A DNA stretch of 64,000 nt from Bacteroidota bacterium (lineage in GTDB: Bacteria > Bacteroidota > Ignavibacteria > Palsa-1295): positions 310,001 to 374,000 of the forward strand of contig JAUZNX010000002.1 in assembly GCA_030706745.1 (NCBI GenBank), in the 5' to 3' direction. Positions within the stretch are counted from its first letter, which is position 1; each line of letters begins with the position of its first letter. Positions 1 through 8,144 of this stretch are shown in pieces. Made by a program: the position numbers and the translations under genes. The notes under the pieces are model-generated. The model saw only the letters and a list, made by a program, of their open reading frames with translations. It was not told the origin of the DNA and did no database searches.

Positions 1-1
1 C

Positions 2-781
2 GATCTCCAGGAAGCCGCGGAGCGGCACTTTGCCTCGCTGGCCTCGCGACATCCAAGCCACTCCGAACATCCTTTTTGGCGATTGGATCGAGAGCGGTTG
101 CTCTCTGACACCGGACCGACTGAAAACGTATTGCGGCGGTTCGTTCGCCGCGAGCGCGAGCTTGCACCATACGAACAGCGCCCACGATTTTTTGAGGTGA
201 GCTTCGGCTCTTCGATGAATCGCACATCCACGGGGCCATGTGATCCAACACTCTCTTGCGATGAACCGGTAACGGTCGGAGGGATACGGCTGCGGGGGCG
301 CATCGATCGTATCGACCAAAGTGACGATTCCTTTTCGATTATCGACTATAAGTCTGGCAAGGAAATCCCGCCATTTCGAAGTATCGAGCGCGGACTCTCG
401 CTCCAGTTGCCATTGTATCTGCGCGTGGCTGAGGACTTGCTTCGAAGTCACGTTCCTGAACTTCAAGGCGTCGCGGCGCTCTATTATCATCTGATGGATC
501 CGGAGTCGAAGCGTGCGCCGGGGCTTGCTGTTCGCGAGTTCATGGAGCGATCGTTCGAAAATCTCGGGCAGCGGAATCGCGGGATTCTCGATTCGCCCGA
601 AGATCTGGAAGCGATGATCGAACAGACGATTGCAAAGGCCCAAGGGTATGTCGAGGGAATTGCCGCTGGCAATTTTCGGCTCGTTAGTCAGGACTTGATG
701 AAGAGCCAATGCCCAAACTGTAGCTATGCCGCAGTCTGCCGGGTCCGCGAGGCAGACGAATTGGGCGTCCTGACAAACTAG
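2..781 (+). CDS. PD-(D/E)XK nuclease domain protein (AddB/RecB-like), 5' truncated
   Basis: The frame is open from the window edge, so this is the C-terminal part of a larger gene; a TTG at 83 is unlikely to be the real start. The visible part carries the nuclease core: GRIDRID, then IIDYKSGKE (catalytic D and K of the PD-(D/E)XK fold), then an LQLPLY helix. A late cysteine group (QCPNCSYAAVCR) resembles the Fe-S-binding end of AddB-type nucleases. The family processes DNA double-strand ends in recombination repair. The helicase-like part would lie upstream, outside the window. AddB versus a stand-alone RecB-like nuclease cannot be decided here. Confidence 0.8.
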   Translation, partial: DLQEAAERHFASLASRHPSHSEHPFWRLDRERLLSDTGPTENVLRRFVRRERELAPYEQRPRFFEVSFGSSMNRTSTGPCDPTLSCDEPVTVGGIRLRGRIDRIDQSDDSFSIIDYKSGKEIPPFRSIERGLSLQLPLYLRVAEDLLRSHVPELQGVAALYYHLMDPESKRAPGLAVREFMERSFENLGQRNRGILDSPEDLEAMIEQTIAKAQGYVEGIAAGNFRLVSQDLMKSQCPNCSYAAVCRVREADELGVLTN

Positions 782-860
782 CCGATCCAGAAGGAATTTT
801 CTTTGGGGATGACTGTTCCTTTCCCTGAAGCTCATCCTGAATTCAGCAATTGGTAGTTGG

Positions 861-2645
861 ATGGATCGGGATTGTTCTCTAATATGTGTGCCCCGAATGT
901 CGAGCAAGACTAAAGTCCAATCGTCTCCGCCTGCGATGGAGTCGCCGCTGGGAATTGCGGCCGGACCGGAAGGGGCTGTCACGTCTATAATTAGTTCTGC
1001 ATCACCATTGAGCAGCCCACAACGGCAGATCGAGGATAGCCGCCTGTTTTCGTCGTTGTTCGACGAACTTGGCGAGGCAGTCCTTATTTCCGATAAGACC
1101 GGCAAGATCGTCCGCGTCAATCGGGCGGCTACCCGAATTCTCGGCATGTCCGAGGGCGAACTGACTAGTCTCCGGCACGACGATGAAGCCTGGCAAGCGG
1201 TCTTCGAAGATGGGACTCCAGTCCCAACAACGGACCTGCCCGGCGTGCGGGCCTTACGCGAGGGGAAGCCAATCAGCAGCATTGAAATCGGAATTCTTCG
1301 AACCGATGGCCGGCTGATCTGGATTCTCGAGAGCGCGGCACCAATTATGGGGGAAGGTGGGGAAATCTCTGGTGTCATCATCACATTTCCGGATGTCACG
1401 GCAATTGTCAAGCAGCGGCAAGAGCTCCGCGAACTCAGCGCCCAATTCCAACTCGAACGCGATCGCGCCAACAAAGCCAATCGGTTGAAGTCCGCATTTC
1501 TTGCGACGATGTCGCACGAAATCCGCACTCCAATGACGGCCATTCTGGGCTTTTCGGATGTCCTTTCTTCCGAATTGGCCAACCGTGTTTCCGAGCAGCA
1601 TTATACATTTCTCCGGTCTATCAATATTTCGGGTAAGCGGCTGCTGAATTTGCTCAACGATATTCTCGACATGTCGAAGATCGAGTCTGGCCGGATCGAT
1701 TTGGCCGAAGTCGAGCTTGATATCGACGCCGAAATCGAGGCTGCCGTTACTCCGCTCACATGGATCGCACGACAGAAGTCCCTTGATGTTCGGGTCGAGC
1801 ACCATCCCGAAACACTTGTTATCGAGGGCGACCGTCATCGGTTTGGACAAGTGCTGACCAATGTGATCAGTAACGCGATCAAGTTCACTCGTGCAGGATC
1901 GATCACGATTCGTACTTCGCTCATCGAAGAGATGGGGTCGCCCCTGGCAACCGTGGCGATCGAGGACACCGGCATTGGTATCAGTCCGGATTTCTTGCCA
2001 TTCCTTTTCGAAGAATTCCGGCAGGAGCACACTGGCAACACGAAGGAATTTGGCGGTACTGGTCTTGGCCTTGCGATTTCCAGAAAGCTCGTCACGTTGA
2101 TGAACGGCACGATTCAAGTGCAATCCGAGCAGGGCAAAGGCACCGTGGTTACCTTGCGTTTTCCGCTCGTGGCTGTTGGCCGCAAGCCGGCTGTGGCCAG
2201 TCAGTCCAAGGCCGAAGCGGTCATCCAACCGCCTGCCGAAGCCGAAGAGGAAGACACAACGGATGAAGGGCTCGTCCTTGTTGTCGAGGATAACGAAGAA
2301 ACCCAGCGGCTGCTCGAAGCTTACTTGCGCGGACATTATCGCGTCGTGTGTGCCTCCAATGCGCAGAGCGTGATGTTGGCCATTCGAAAGGAAATTCCGA
2401 CCGCCATACTTATGGATGTCAACCTTCCCGGACGCGATGGGCTCGCGATCACGCGCGATATTCGCGCCGGAAGACTCTGCCCCAATGTTCCGATTGTCGC
2501 TCTGACCGCATTCGCCATGACTGGCGACCGAGAGCGATGTCTCGAAGCTGGCTGCAACGAATACTTGCCAAAGCCTGCGACGCGTCGCGAGGTCCTGGAA
2601 ATCGTCGGACGAGTAATCGCCGAGCCAAAAACGCCCGTCGCGTAA
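861..2645 (+). CDS. Hybrid sensor histidine kinase with PAS and receiver domains
   Basis: A 594-residue hybrid kinase. It has a PAS domain at about residues 65-185 (EAVLISDKTGKIVRVN) and a short coiled coil. The HisKA H-box is FLATMSHEIRTPM with His219. The HATPase domain shows an N box (NVISNAIKFT), DTGIGI and GGTGLGLAIS. A C-terminal receiver spans about 470-590 with phospho-Asp519 in LMDVNLPGRDG and a late Lys (YLPKP). There is no membrane segment, so it is probably a cytosolic sensor using the PAS domain. The attached receiver would accept or relay the phosphate; no output partner is adjacent. An alternative ATG lies at 897. The thiamine pyrophosphokinase gene starts 15 nt after its stop. 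Confidence 0.92.
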   Translation: MDRDCSLICVPRMSSKTKVQSSPPAMESPLGIAAGPEGAVTSIISSASPLSSPQRQIEDSRLFSSLFDELGEAVLISDKTGKIVRVNRAATRILGMSEGELTSLRHDDEAWQAVFEDGTPVPTTDLPGVRALREGKPISSIEIGILRTDGRLIWILESAAPIMGEGGEISGVIITFPDVTAIVKQRQELRELSAQFQLERDRANKANRLKSAFLATMSHEIRTPMTAILGFSDVLSSELANRVSEQHYTFLRSINISGKRLLNLLNDILDMSKIESGRIDLAEVELDIDAEIEAAVTPLTWIARQKSLDVRVEHHPETLVIEGDRHRFGQVLTNVISNAIKFTRAGSITIRTSLIEEMGSPLATVAIEDTGIGISPDFLPFLFEEFRQEHTGNTKEFGGTGLGLAISRKLVTLMNGTIQVQSEQGKGTVVTLRFPLVAVGRKPAVASQSKAEAVIQPPAEAEEEDTTDEGLVLVVEDNEETQRLLEAYLRGHYRVVCASNAQSVMLAIRKEIPTAILMDVNLPGRDGLAITRDIRAGRLCPNVPIVALTAFAMTGDRERCLEAGCNEYLPKPATRREVLEIVGRVIAEPKTPVA

Positions 2646-2659
2646 TTTCCACTCGTGCC

Positions 2660-3307
2660 TTGGATCCCGCTCAGCACGTTCTTCTCATTCTTGGTGGAGC
2701 TTTCCCAGGCGAGGCCCGCGCACTTGCGCTCGCGGAATCTGCTGCTCGAATCGTCTGCGCGGATAGTGGTGCCGAGCACGCTCGAAAACTCGGACTGAAC
2801 GTCCACGCCATCGTTGGCGATTTCGACTCCATAACGCCGGATACCCTGAGATTTTTCGAAGCTCGTGGCGCTGAGATCCTCTCGCGACCCGATCAGCAGC
2901 ACGATGACTTCGAGAAGGCGCTCGAGTTCATCGCCGCGACGCACACCGGACCTGTCGTGGTGCTCGGCGCAACCGGACTCCGGTCCGACCACCTGATCTC
3001 CAATCTCAGCGTCATGCTCCGAATGACCGACCGATTCGAGAGCCTCACAGCCAACGATGATTTCGCGTCCTACCGATTCCTGACGGCGGTTCAACGGTCC
3101 TGCACCATCGAGTGCCCGATTGGCTCAATCATATCGCTCATGCCGTTCGGAACGGCGCATCGCGTCACTACCACCAATCTCCAGTATCCACTTTCGGCCG
3201 AGGACCTCTTGCTTGGCCAGCGGGAGGGACTCAGCAATGTCGCAACCGGCACCCCTGTTCATATCGAAATTGCTGGCGGCGCATTACTCGTGACCGTCGG
3301 GCATTGA
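2660..3307 (+). CDS. thiN: Thiamine pyrophosphokinase
   Basis: Transfers pyrophosphate from ATP to thiamine to make thiamine diphosphate in the cytosol. Family motifs are clear: ADSGAEHARKLG, then IVGDFDSI, then QQHDDFEKAL (the usual D-x-T/D-D-x-E-K-A motif) and GATGLRSDHLISNL (the usual G-x-R-x-DH). The length of about 215 residues is normal. The frame is open far upstream into the kinase gene, but similarity starts only near HVLLILGGAF, so I chose the TTG at 2660, just after the kinase stop. No ATG fits as well. No thiamine biosynthesis genes are adjacent, so a salvage role is possible. Confidence 0.88.
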   Translation: MDPAQHVLLILGGAFPGEARALALAESAARIVCADSGAEHARKLGLNVHAIVGDFDSITPDTLRFFEARGAEILSRPDQQHDDFEKALEFIAATHTGPVVVLGATGLRSDHLISNLSVMLRMTDRFESLTANDDFASYRFLTAVQRSCTIECPIGSIISLMPFGTAHRVTTTNLQYPLSAEDLLLGQREGLSNVATGTPVHIEIAGGALLVTVGH

Positions 3308-3343
3308 CCTGTTGCCACTCAGACAGCGCAAGGAAATATGAGT

Positions 3344-3555
3344 ATTCTTTTTGTTTGTTTTTCATGAAGTGGTCGCGGTGTCATTTGGCAAACCATAAGT
3401 CCATTTTTCAAAATACGTCATCCTGAGTGCAGCGAAGCGAAACGAAGGATCGCTTGCTTCGATAGCCGACATTCGTGAAGAGACACCCCTTCACCCTATA
3501 TAACAAGGTTCGACACCCGCGGCATCGCATTTTTTCGATGAATTTTGAAAAAATA
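3344..3555. repeat. Dispersed intergenic repeat, copy 1
   Basis: The blocks 3344-3385 and about 3475-3555 resemble 40521-40560 and about 40630-40705. Shared words include TTCATGAA(G/A)T(G/A)GTCGCGGTGTC, TATAAC, TTCGA and GGCATCGCAT. In this copy the middle is occupied by a different element (3417-3451). The 3308-3640 interval otherwise holds no convincing gene; a 71-codon minus-strand ORF at 3408-3623 lies wholly inside repeat sequence. Confidence 0.7.
3417..3451. repeat. GTCATCCTGAG...GAAGGATC interspersed element
   Basis: Begins GTCATCCTGAG and ends GAAGGATC, with an AGCGAAGCGAA core between. This is a word combination seen in interspersed palindromic elements of many bacteria. A related tail (TCGAAATGACAGG) appears at about 3607-3620. 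It sits in the middle of the larger dispersed repeat, as if inserted there. Confidence 0.55.
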
Positions 3556-3640
3556 TGCATGAGACCGCGCAAGTGCCAAACGGAACTTTCACCTCGCAAC
3601 GCGCATTCGAAATGACAGGTCAATTCATCTCGTAACTTGG

Positions 3641-3934
3641 ATGGTCACACTCGACGCTTCTACTGCTCGTACTTCACAGGCTTTCGCTGACTTCAATCGG
3701 ACGCTCCGGCAACAAGACTCCGGCTTTCATGCAAGGCTCAAAACACGGTGCGCATGTTTTTCGCACCGAGAACTCGAAATCGTTGTGCTGATCTGGCACG
3801 GGCTAACCGACCCGCAAATCGGCGCTGTCCTCGGAATCAGCTTCCGAACCGTCGATAACGCCCGGTACCACATCAGAAAAAAGTTAGAACTCAAACGTGA
3901 AGAGTCACTCTATCAGGCGATCCAGGCGATATGA
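3641..3934 (+). CDS. Small LuxR-type HTH protein
   Basis: A 97-residue protein whose second half is a LuxR C-terminal (GerE) helix-turn-helix: FSHRELEIVVLIWHGLTD, then IGAVLGISFRTVDNARYHI and RKKLELKRE. The recognition helix pattern (S-x-R-T-V-x-x-x-x-x-x-I) is intact. About 40 N-terminal residues show no receiver or ligand-binding domain, so it is either a stand-alone DNA-binding regulator or the remnant of a longer one. It converges on the minus-strand operon ending at 3965. No obvious Shine-Dalgarno precedes the ATG. Confidence 0.75.
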   Translation: MVTLDASTARTSQAFADFNRTLRQQDSGFHARLKTRCACFSHRELEIVVLIWHGLTDPQIGAVLGISFRTVDNARYHIRKKLELKREESLYQAIQAI

Positions 3935-3964
3935 TATTAGAGAGAAACGTTCATCGCGGCAACC

Positions 3965-4480
3965 CTATTCTTTATGGTGGGATGGCGGCCAAAGATAGTA
4001 GGCCAAGAGGCCGCCAGCCAAGCAAAATGTACTGGAGGCTATGTAGCGAGCAACCGGGAAATTCGTCAAGTTTACGGTGATGCCAAACCCCATAGCTGCG
4101 CCTGCGAACTCACCTACCAGAACACGCCAAAAATCATTATGGCCGAGATGTAGTGCATTCCCCCATATTACCGTCGCTGCTGCACTTGACAGAACAGCAG
4201 CCGCGGGCGCCAGCTCTTCGATTCCACCACCCCAATCCCTCCCAAGCAAGATCTTGTTACCCTGAAGACCAAAGAAGGCTCCCGCGAACATCGCTTCTGC
4301 GACCACGGAATGAACGGCAATACTTGCAGTTGTAGGCACGGAATCCACCATCTTCGTAGAGTTCATGCCTTGCGCTTGACCTGTGGTAGACTCCAATAGG
4401 AGAAGCAAGCTGAGATTAACAAGAATCCAAAATGGACGTCGCGCTATCTGTAAAAATCCGAAGAGACCCGGTGTTAACAT
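3965..4480 (-). CDS. Hypothetical membrane protein, third gene of the PLA2-like operon
   Basis: 171 residues, not recognised as a known family. A hydrophobic N-terminal segment (about residues 18-32) is followed by several Ala/Gly-rich hydrophobic stretches (about 55-72, 90-108, 118-135, 145-163), so it is probably a multi-pass inner-membrane protein. Its ATG overlaps the stop of the upstream gene (ATGTTAA), which points to translational coupling. Such tight coupling to a possible secreted lipase-like protein could mean an accessory or immunity role; that is inference only. Confidence 0.6.
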   Translation of the reverse strand: MLTPGLFGFLQIARRPFWILVNLSLLLLLESTTGQAQGMNSTKMVDSVPTTASIAVHSVVAEAMFAGAFFGLQGNKILLGRDWGGGIEELAPAAAVLSSAAATVIWGNALHLGHNDFWRVLVGEFAGAAMGFGITVNLTNFPVARYIASSTFCLAGGLLAYYLWPPSHHKE

Positions 4481-5772
4481 GGCAATTGTTGACTAATAAC
4501 TTCACAATTCGCAACGTCACCAGATGAAACCGGCGGCGGGTTGTTTGGATCCATTCCATTACAGCACGGAAGTCCCGCTGGTTCCACATCGAATTGCATG
4601 CTCCAGCCCTTCCCGGATATGCAGTCGCAGGACCACTCACATTTTGCGCATCCCACGCACGGAGGTCCCTGATTCGTATTACACTGTTGATCCGTGCCTG
4701 GACAGCAGCACTTCCCAGGAGGCGGGCCAACAAATACCTTCTTCGGCGGCTTTGCGGTGTAGTCACAAGTCCAATAACAATTAGTGCAATCTTCTGCAAG
4801 ACCTCGTTCAGCGCACAAGTCGCGGCAATGATATCCTTCAATCCCAGGGGCATACGTTGGCCTCGTTCCCCCACACAGGCAACTGTCGCTGTTACGTCCA
4901 TCATGCGGAACGGCAGGTGAACCTCCAAAAATGAGAACAATCGCACTCGTGGCCATTTGGGTGGCGTCGAAAAATTGCGTGTACCAAAAGGCGGCTTGAG
5001 CGCCCGCAAATATCCACGCAGTAACCGATCCTCCACACCACCACGAAACATCTGCAGACCCACGAGAATCGAAGATCTTTCCAGCGACACACTCGGCAAG
5101 CTTGTTGTTTATCACAAGGAGCCAAGCCAACGCAACTGCAGGGGTAACAGGAGTGGGAGACTGTCCCGCGATTTGCGGTGGCCCACACCAACAGTCAATA
5201 TCGTGTTGCACGCAGCAATCCCTTAGATTAACGCTTACAGTGTTGCCGCATGGATAGAACACCTCCATGTTATCACCAATGAAGCTACACTTGAGATCAT
5301 GATCCTGACCGATATCTTTAGCAAAACCAGCACAAGGATCGCCCACTGCAGAACGTCGTGGAACCCCGTGAGGTATCCGTGAGATATCCATAATCTCACC
5401 TTGACTCTCTTTTCCTGCACCTTGGACCTTCGCTTCCATTTGAAGACCAGCCATGACTCCGGCCCAGAACCCCATTGCGATATCTGTCGGAGTCGCCTCA
5501 GGGGGAATTCGTGGTTGCAAGGTTAATGCGTTAAATGCCGCTTGCCTGCCCTTTGTATCGAACACCCATCCAAGCTGCTTGTCAAGGTTTAGTGTGGCCG
5601 TAACCGGCTCTGATTTCGTTGGAACACTTAGTGAAATCTCGATCTGCTTGAGCCCTTCGAAATTCAAGCCTATTGTGTGCCGTCCTGAACTGCTGGTTAT
5701 TTGGTACACCAAATCAGCCACCTTGTTAGTGCAGTACTTTGGCCCTGGGCCAGCGCTCTGTGCAGCGCCCAA
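4474..5772 (-). CDS. Cys-rich protein with phospholipase A2-like motif (downstream part of an interrupted gene)
   Basis: 432 residues from a TTG at 5772, but the same frame is open upstream to a TGA at 5935-5937 and continues in the ORF 6123-5938, so this TTG may not be the true start. The centre has DCCVQHDIDCWCG, like the CCxxHD catalytic helix of secreted phospholipase A2 (His190, Asp191 from this TTG), then LAECVAGKI, like the second Cys helix. The first Cys after HD is one residue later than the usual CCxxHxxC spacing. The last 130 residues are very Cys-rich (CCCPG, CVGCAKCEWSCDC), suggesting a disulfide-rich or metal-binding tail. No signal peptide is seen. Function is uncertain. Confidence 0.6.
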   Translation of the reverse strand: MGAAQSAGPGPKYCTNKVADLVYQITSSSGRHTIGLNFEGLKQIEISLSVPTKSEPVTATLNLDKQLGWVFDTKGRQAAFNALTLQPRIPPEATPTDIAMGFWAGVMAGLQMEAKVQGAGKESQGEIMDISRIPHGVPRRSAVGDPCAGFAKDIGQDHDLKCSFIGDNMEVFYPCGNTVSVNLRDCCVQHDIDCWCGPPQIAGQSPTPVTPAVALAWLLVINNKLAECVAGKIFDSRGSADVSWWCGGSVTAWIFAGAQAAFWYTQFFDATQMATSAIVLIFGGSPAVPHDGRNSDSCLCGGTRPTYAPGIEGYHCRDLCAERGLAEDCTNCYWTCDYTAKPPKKVFVGPPPGKCCCPGTDQQCNTNQGPPCVGCAKCEWSCDCISGKGWSMQFDVEPAGLPCCNGMDPNNPPPVSSGDVANCEVISQQLPC

Positions 5773-5874
5773 TTGCGAGGGCGCCTTCAGCGCGGCTTGC
5801 TTCCCCGCTCCTCCGCACTTTCCGCCGCAGCCGCAAGCGCCGCCGTTCTGGCAAGAATGCGCGGATTGGCTTGG

Positions 5875-5937
5875 CGCCGAAGCAGGCGCAACCGCTTGCC
5901 TCGGCGTGATGCCAATGGAATCGAGACTATCGAATCA
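5875..5937 (-). other. In-frame UGA followed by a 14-bp RNA hairpin
   Basis: The TGA at 5937-5935 separates two pieces of one open frame. Starting 28 nt downstream, 5906-5893 pairs with 5888-5875 around a GTTG loop: 14 positions with 12 Watson-Crick pairs, one G-U and one mismatch. The position does not match a canonical bacterial SECIS, which starts close to the UGA. It could stimulate readthrough, or be coincidence in a pseudogene. Confidence 0.5.
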
Positions 5938-6123
5938 GCCAGTAACTAACGGAGGCGCTAAGGCCTTCGTAACGCTCCTCACCTGCGGCATCACCGTTGG
6001 CGCGCCCGTCGGCACGCTCGCCCGTGCGTTGGCCGGTGCGCTGAAGATCGGCGGCAATTCGAAGAACGACGGTGCTGCCTGAGTGAAGGCCAAAGGGCTT
6101 TCCGTTTGTTGAATGGCTGGCAT
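5935..6123 (-). CDS. Pro/Ala-rich N-terminal part of the interrupted PLA2-like gene
   Basis: 62 codons from an ATG with a good Shine-Dalgarno (TGAGAG, about 4 nt upstream), ending at the UGA 5937-5935. The sequence is a Pro/Ala/Val-rich linker that continues in the same style after the UGA (AVAPASAPSQSA, then a CGCGGKCGG cluster). I read it as the real N-terminus of a gene of about 549 codons that reaches 4474. It starts 11 nt after the upstream gene's stop, so the three genes 6767-3965 form one operon. Alternatively it is a small stand-alone peptide gene. Confidence 0.55.
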   Translation of the reverse strand: MPAIQQTESPLAFTQAAPSFFELPPIFSAPANARASVPTGAPTVMPQVRSVTKALAPPLVTG

Positions 6124-6134
6124 AATCTCTCAGT

Positions 6135-6767
6135 TTACAGAACGATCCACTCCATCTCGTAGGTGCTGTAGTTCGCCGCGCTATCCAAAATCCGGAATGC
6201 AACCTTGAAGCGTCCCGTGCGAAGCAATGTGATCTGAAGGTTGCGTGCCGTGCCGCCATACGTGGGGGCAGTGGGAAATGCGAAGACTGGAATGGTGCCA
6301 GCTCCTCCGCCCGTGAAGTCGCCGCTTGTCAGGGAATTTTCGCTAAAGCTGAAGAGGATGTCCTGCGAGGTAATACCGGCTGAGAAATCAAGATAGATGT
6401 TGTTGACGAAGGCGGTCCCTGCTTTCAGGAACATGATTTTTTCGACTGCGATCGGAAAGAGTGGAGTCGTAGCGGTCATGGCGTGGAGCGAGTTCCAGGC
6501 TGCCGCGGCCTCGACCGAATCGAAGTCGTTCGTATTTGGGACTGTGACGTTTGGTACCGCAGTTGCGAAATTCGTAACAATCAAAGGCGGATTGGCCCAC
6601 GGTACTGCATGCAGCCACGTTGTACTACGAGCGAAGGAGGCGGCGCGCATGGTACCCGCCTGGTCTTCGAAGCTAATCGTCTGTACGATCGAGCGCGGGT
6701 CCATGGGCGGCATAACAGCGAAGTCATACCAGGATTGCGGAATGTTGTTACCGTTCATATCAGTCAC
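6135..6767 (-). CDS. Hypothetical protein, first gene of the PLA2-like operon
   Basis: 210 residues from a GTG (an ATG follows three codons later at 6758). Not recognised. The sequence is rich in beta-type and small residues with no signal peptide or membrane helix; the middle has VEAAAAWNSLHAMTA and the end is aromatic (YSTYEMEWIVL). The acidic, Trp-containing end and beta-rich build could suit a lectin-like or structural protein, but I cannot assign it. It is followed after 11 nt by the PLA2-like gene, so the two are probably co-expressed. Confidence 0.55.
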   Translation of the reverse strand: MTDMNGNNIPQSWYDFAVMPPMDPRSIVQTISFEDQAGTMRAASFARSTTWLHAVPWANPPLIVTNFATAVPNVTVPNTNDFDSVEAAAAWNSLHAMTATTPLFPIAVEKIMFLKAGTAFVNNIYLDFSAGITSQDILFSFSENSLTSGDFTGGGAGTIPVFAFPTAPTYGGTARNLQITLLRTGRFKVAFRILDSAANYSTYEMEWIVL

Positions 6768-7024
6768 AAAATGATTTGGTTAAGAACTCGAAGGAATAGG
6801 TTGCGAAACTACAATTTCGAAGCGCAATTGCCACTCACCGGTCGCCCTCACTTCTTGCCCTTGAATTGCACGAGATGCTCACGCTATGGTGAGCTGGGAC
6901 GCTACGGCTCGGCCGGCAAGTTCGTCGGCATCCCGAAAAAGGACGTGCGCGGCACGCCCCTACGGATGAGTGGCTTTAAGAAACGCCACACGAGTATTCA
7001 TTTGCACTCGCCCGGATTTTTTCG

Positions 7025-7032
7025 TATATTTG
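7025..7032 (+). promoter_or_regulatory. TAnnTTTG promoter box (TATATTTG)
   Basis: Matches the Bacteroidota -7 element. The only short ORF right after it is 7 codons (ATG 7053). A CCAGCGC/GCGCTGG hairpin follows within 10 nt, so a small RNA or a leader of the gene at 7671 is possible. Confidence 0.45.
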
Positions 7033-7367
7033 CACGAACCCAGCGCAGACGCCAATGTCGCGCTGGCAAAATCCTTAACACGAACCGCACGACCCATCCC
7101 GCCATTTGCTACTGATTTGACACGGTAACCGAAATGTTATGGTCACGGAAAAATGACCTAAATTTATGTGTTACCTTTTACCGGTTCGTTGGTCATCATA
7201 ATAGTGCTGCGGTTTGAGATCACAACGATCTCACGTCGCAACCCTAACAAAGCAAACAGTAGCATTCAGAAAGACACTTGATACGGTACTCTGTTTTCGG
7301 ATAGCGCATTGCTTTCGGGCAGCGCGATCTATCCCTAAGAGGCAAGTGGATGGTCGCTCCAAAACAG

Positions 7368-7458
7368 GAGCAATCATCCATGGATGAGCAATCATCCATG
7401 ATGAACGATCGTCCAGTGGTGAGCAATCACTGTTGGCCGAGCGATCGTCGACCGATGG
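7368..7458. repeat. Five degenerate 17-20 nt direct repeats
   Basis: Units start at 7368, 7386, 7403, 7421 and 7439, each beginning GA(G/A)C(A/G)ATC. The first two share GAGCAATCATCCATG exactly. CATCCATGGATG inside the array is a perfect palindrome. Placement before a small putative HTH gene suggests operator-like sites, but a decaying minisatellite is equally possible. Confidence 0.6.
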
Positions 7459-7533
7459 CTTGCCGCTTTGAGTCGTGGATGTTGGCAATCGTCAGCATCC
7501 AAAGGACCCGAGACCTGATCTCCCGCGAAGGAG

Positions 7534-7596
7534 CCCGGTCCAGGGTCCGGCAACTGACAGCAATATTCCGCGCTCTGGCAGACTGCCGGGACCGGG
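7534..7596. repeat. Long imperfect inverted repeat
   Basis: CCCGGTCC (7534-7541) pairs with GGACCGGG (7589-7596). Further in, CGGCA (7548-7552) pairs with TGCCG (7584-7588), and CTGACAG (7554-7560) pairs with CTGGCAG (7575-7581) with one mismatch. It lies about 75 nt before the start of the gene at 7671 and could fold as a leader structure. Confidence 0.5.
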
Positions 7597-7670
7597 AGCT
7601 TGCAACTCAAAGTGGCGAGTCACTTTTATTGCCGGACAGAGACATGGAATTCATCTATCTTCTGAAGGCT

Positions 7671-8123
7671 ATGTCAACAACCGTATTCTCGTCTTCCACA
7701 AGCGTCAACACTCACGTTGGTCTCGGCGCAGGCCGTGGCACCCGCCGCCGCAATCGCGGGACGCTCCGAACCTCCGCCACTCGCGTCTCCGGGCTGGGCA
7801 ATCCCCTCGAATCATTCGTCGATCTTCAATCGAGTCCGTTTGCGCGATCCGCGAATCCCGCCGGCGATGCGTCGAATCCGGTCGCGGACCTGATTCCGGA
7901 CGAGCTGTTCGAAATGCTCCGCACGCACGATCTGATCAGCGAAATGGGCATTCGGAATTATGTGATCCGCAAAGTGTACCACGAACTGCGAGAAGTCCAG
8001 GCGCTCTCGACGGCGCAAGCGATGGAGAAGATCCAGGAGGCCTATCCCTACTTGCAGCTCGACACGATTCGTAAGATCGTCTATCGGATCGGCCCGCCGG
8101 CGAACCGTAAACTCGCGTACTAA
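7671..8123 (+). CDS. Small protein with putative C-terminal helix-turn-helix, unknown function
   Basis: 150 residues from ATG 7671; ATG 7644 is an alternative in the same frame, and the frame is open back to 7350 through repeat sequence that I consider non-coding. The N-terminal half is Ser/Thr/Gly/Arg-rich and looks disordered (GAGRGTRRRNRGT). The C-terminal 75 residues are helical and better composed: PDELFEMLRTHDLISEMG, NYVIRKVYHELREVQ, and a segment ending in LDTIRKIVYRIG that resembles a DNA-binding helix pair. I do not recognise the family. It converges on the metalloprotease gene. Confidence 0.5.
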   Translation: MSTTVFSSSTSVNTHVGLGAGRGTRRRNRGTLRTSATRVSGLGNPLESFVDLQSSPFARSANPAGDASNPVADLIPDELFEMLRTHDLISEMGIRNYVIRKVYHELREVQALSTAQAMEKIQEAYPYLQLDTIRKIVYRIGPPANRKLAY

Positions 8124-8144
8124 TATGCGGTCCGGCGCGCGCCG

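Larger units (their letters stand above)
6768..7670. other. Long non-coding stretch with promoter, repeats and hairpins
   Basis: About 900 nt with no convincing gene. It contains a TATATTTG box at 7025, a hairpin just after it (CCAGCGC 7040-7046 with GCGCTGG 7060-7066), a tandem array at 7368-7458 and a long imperfect hairpin at 7534-7596. Open frames exist on both strands here but overlap each other and show no family features. Confidence 0.6.

Noticed and set aside
1254-2336. A 360-codon minus-strand ORF opposite the hybrid kinase
   Set aside because: The plus-strand kinase has all catalytic motifs; the antisense frame has no family features.
3408-3623. A 71-codon minus-strand ORF
   Set aside because: It lies entirely in dispersed repeat sequence.
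5875-5937. Canonical selenocysteine insertion element
   Set aside because: The hairpin starts 28 nt after the UGA, too far for the usual bacterial SECIS, and no sel genes are in the window.
5453-6082. A 209-codon plus-strand ORF antisense to the PLA2-like gene
   Set aside because: The minus-strand frame has an operon context, a Shine-Dalgarno and Cys motifs; the plus frame has none and looks like a shadow.
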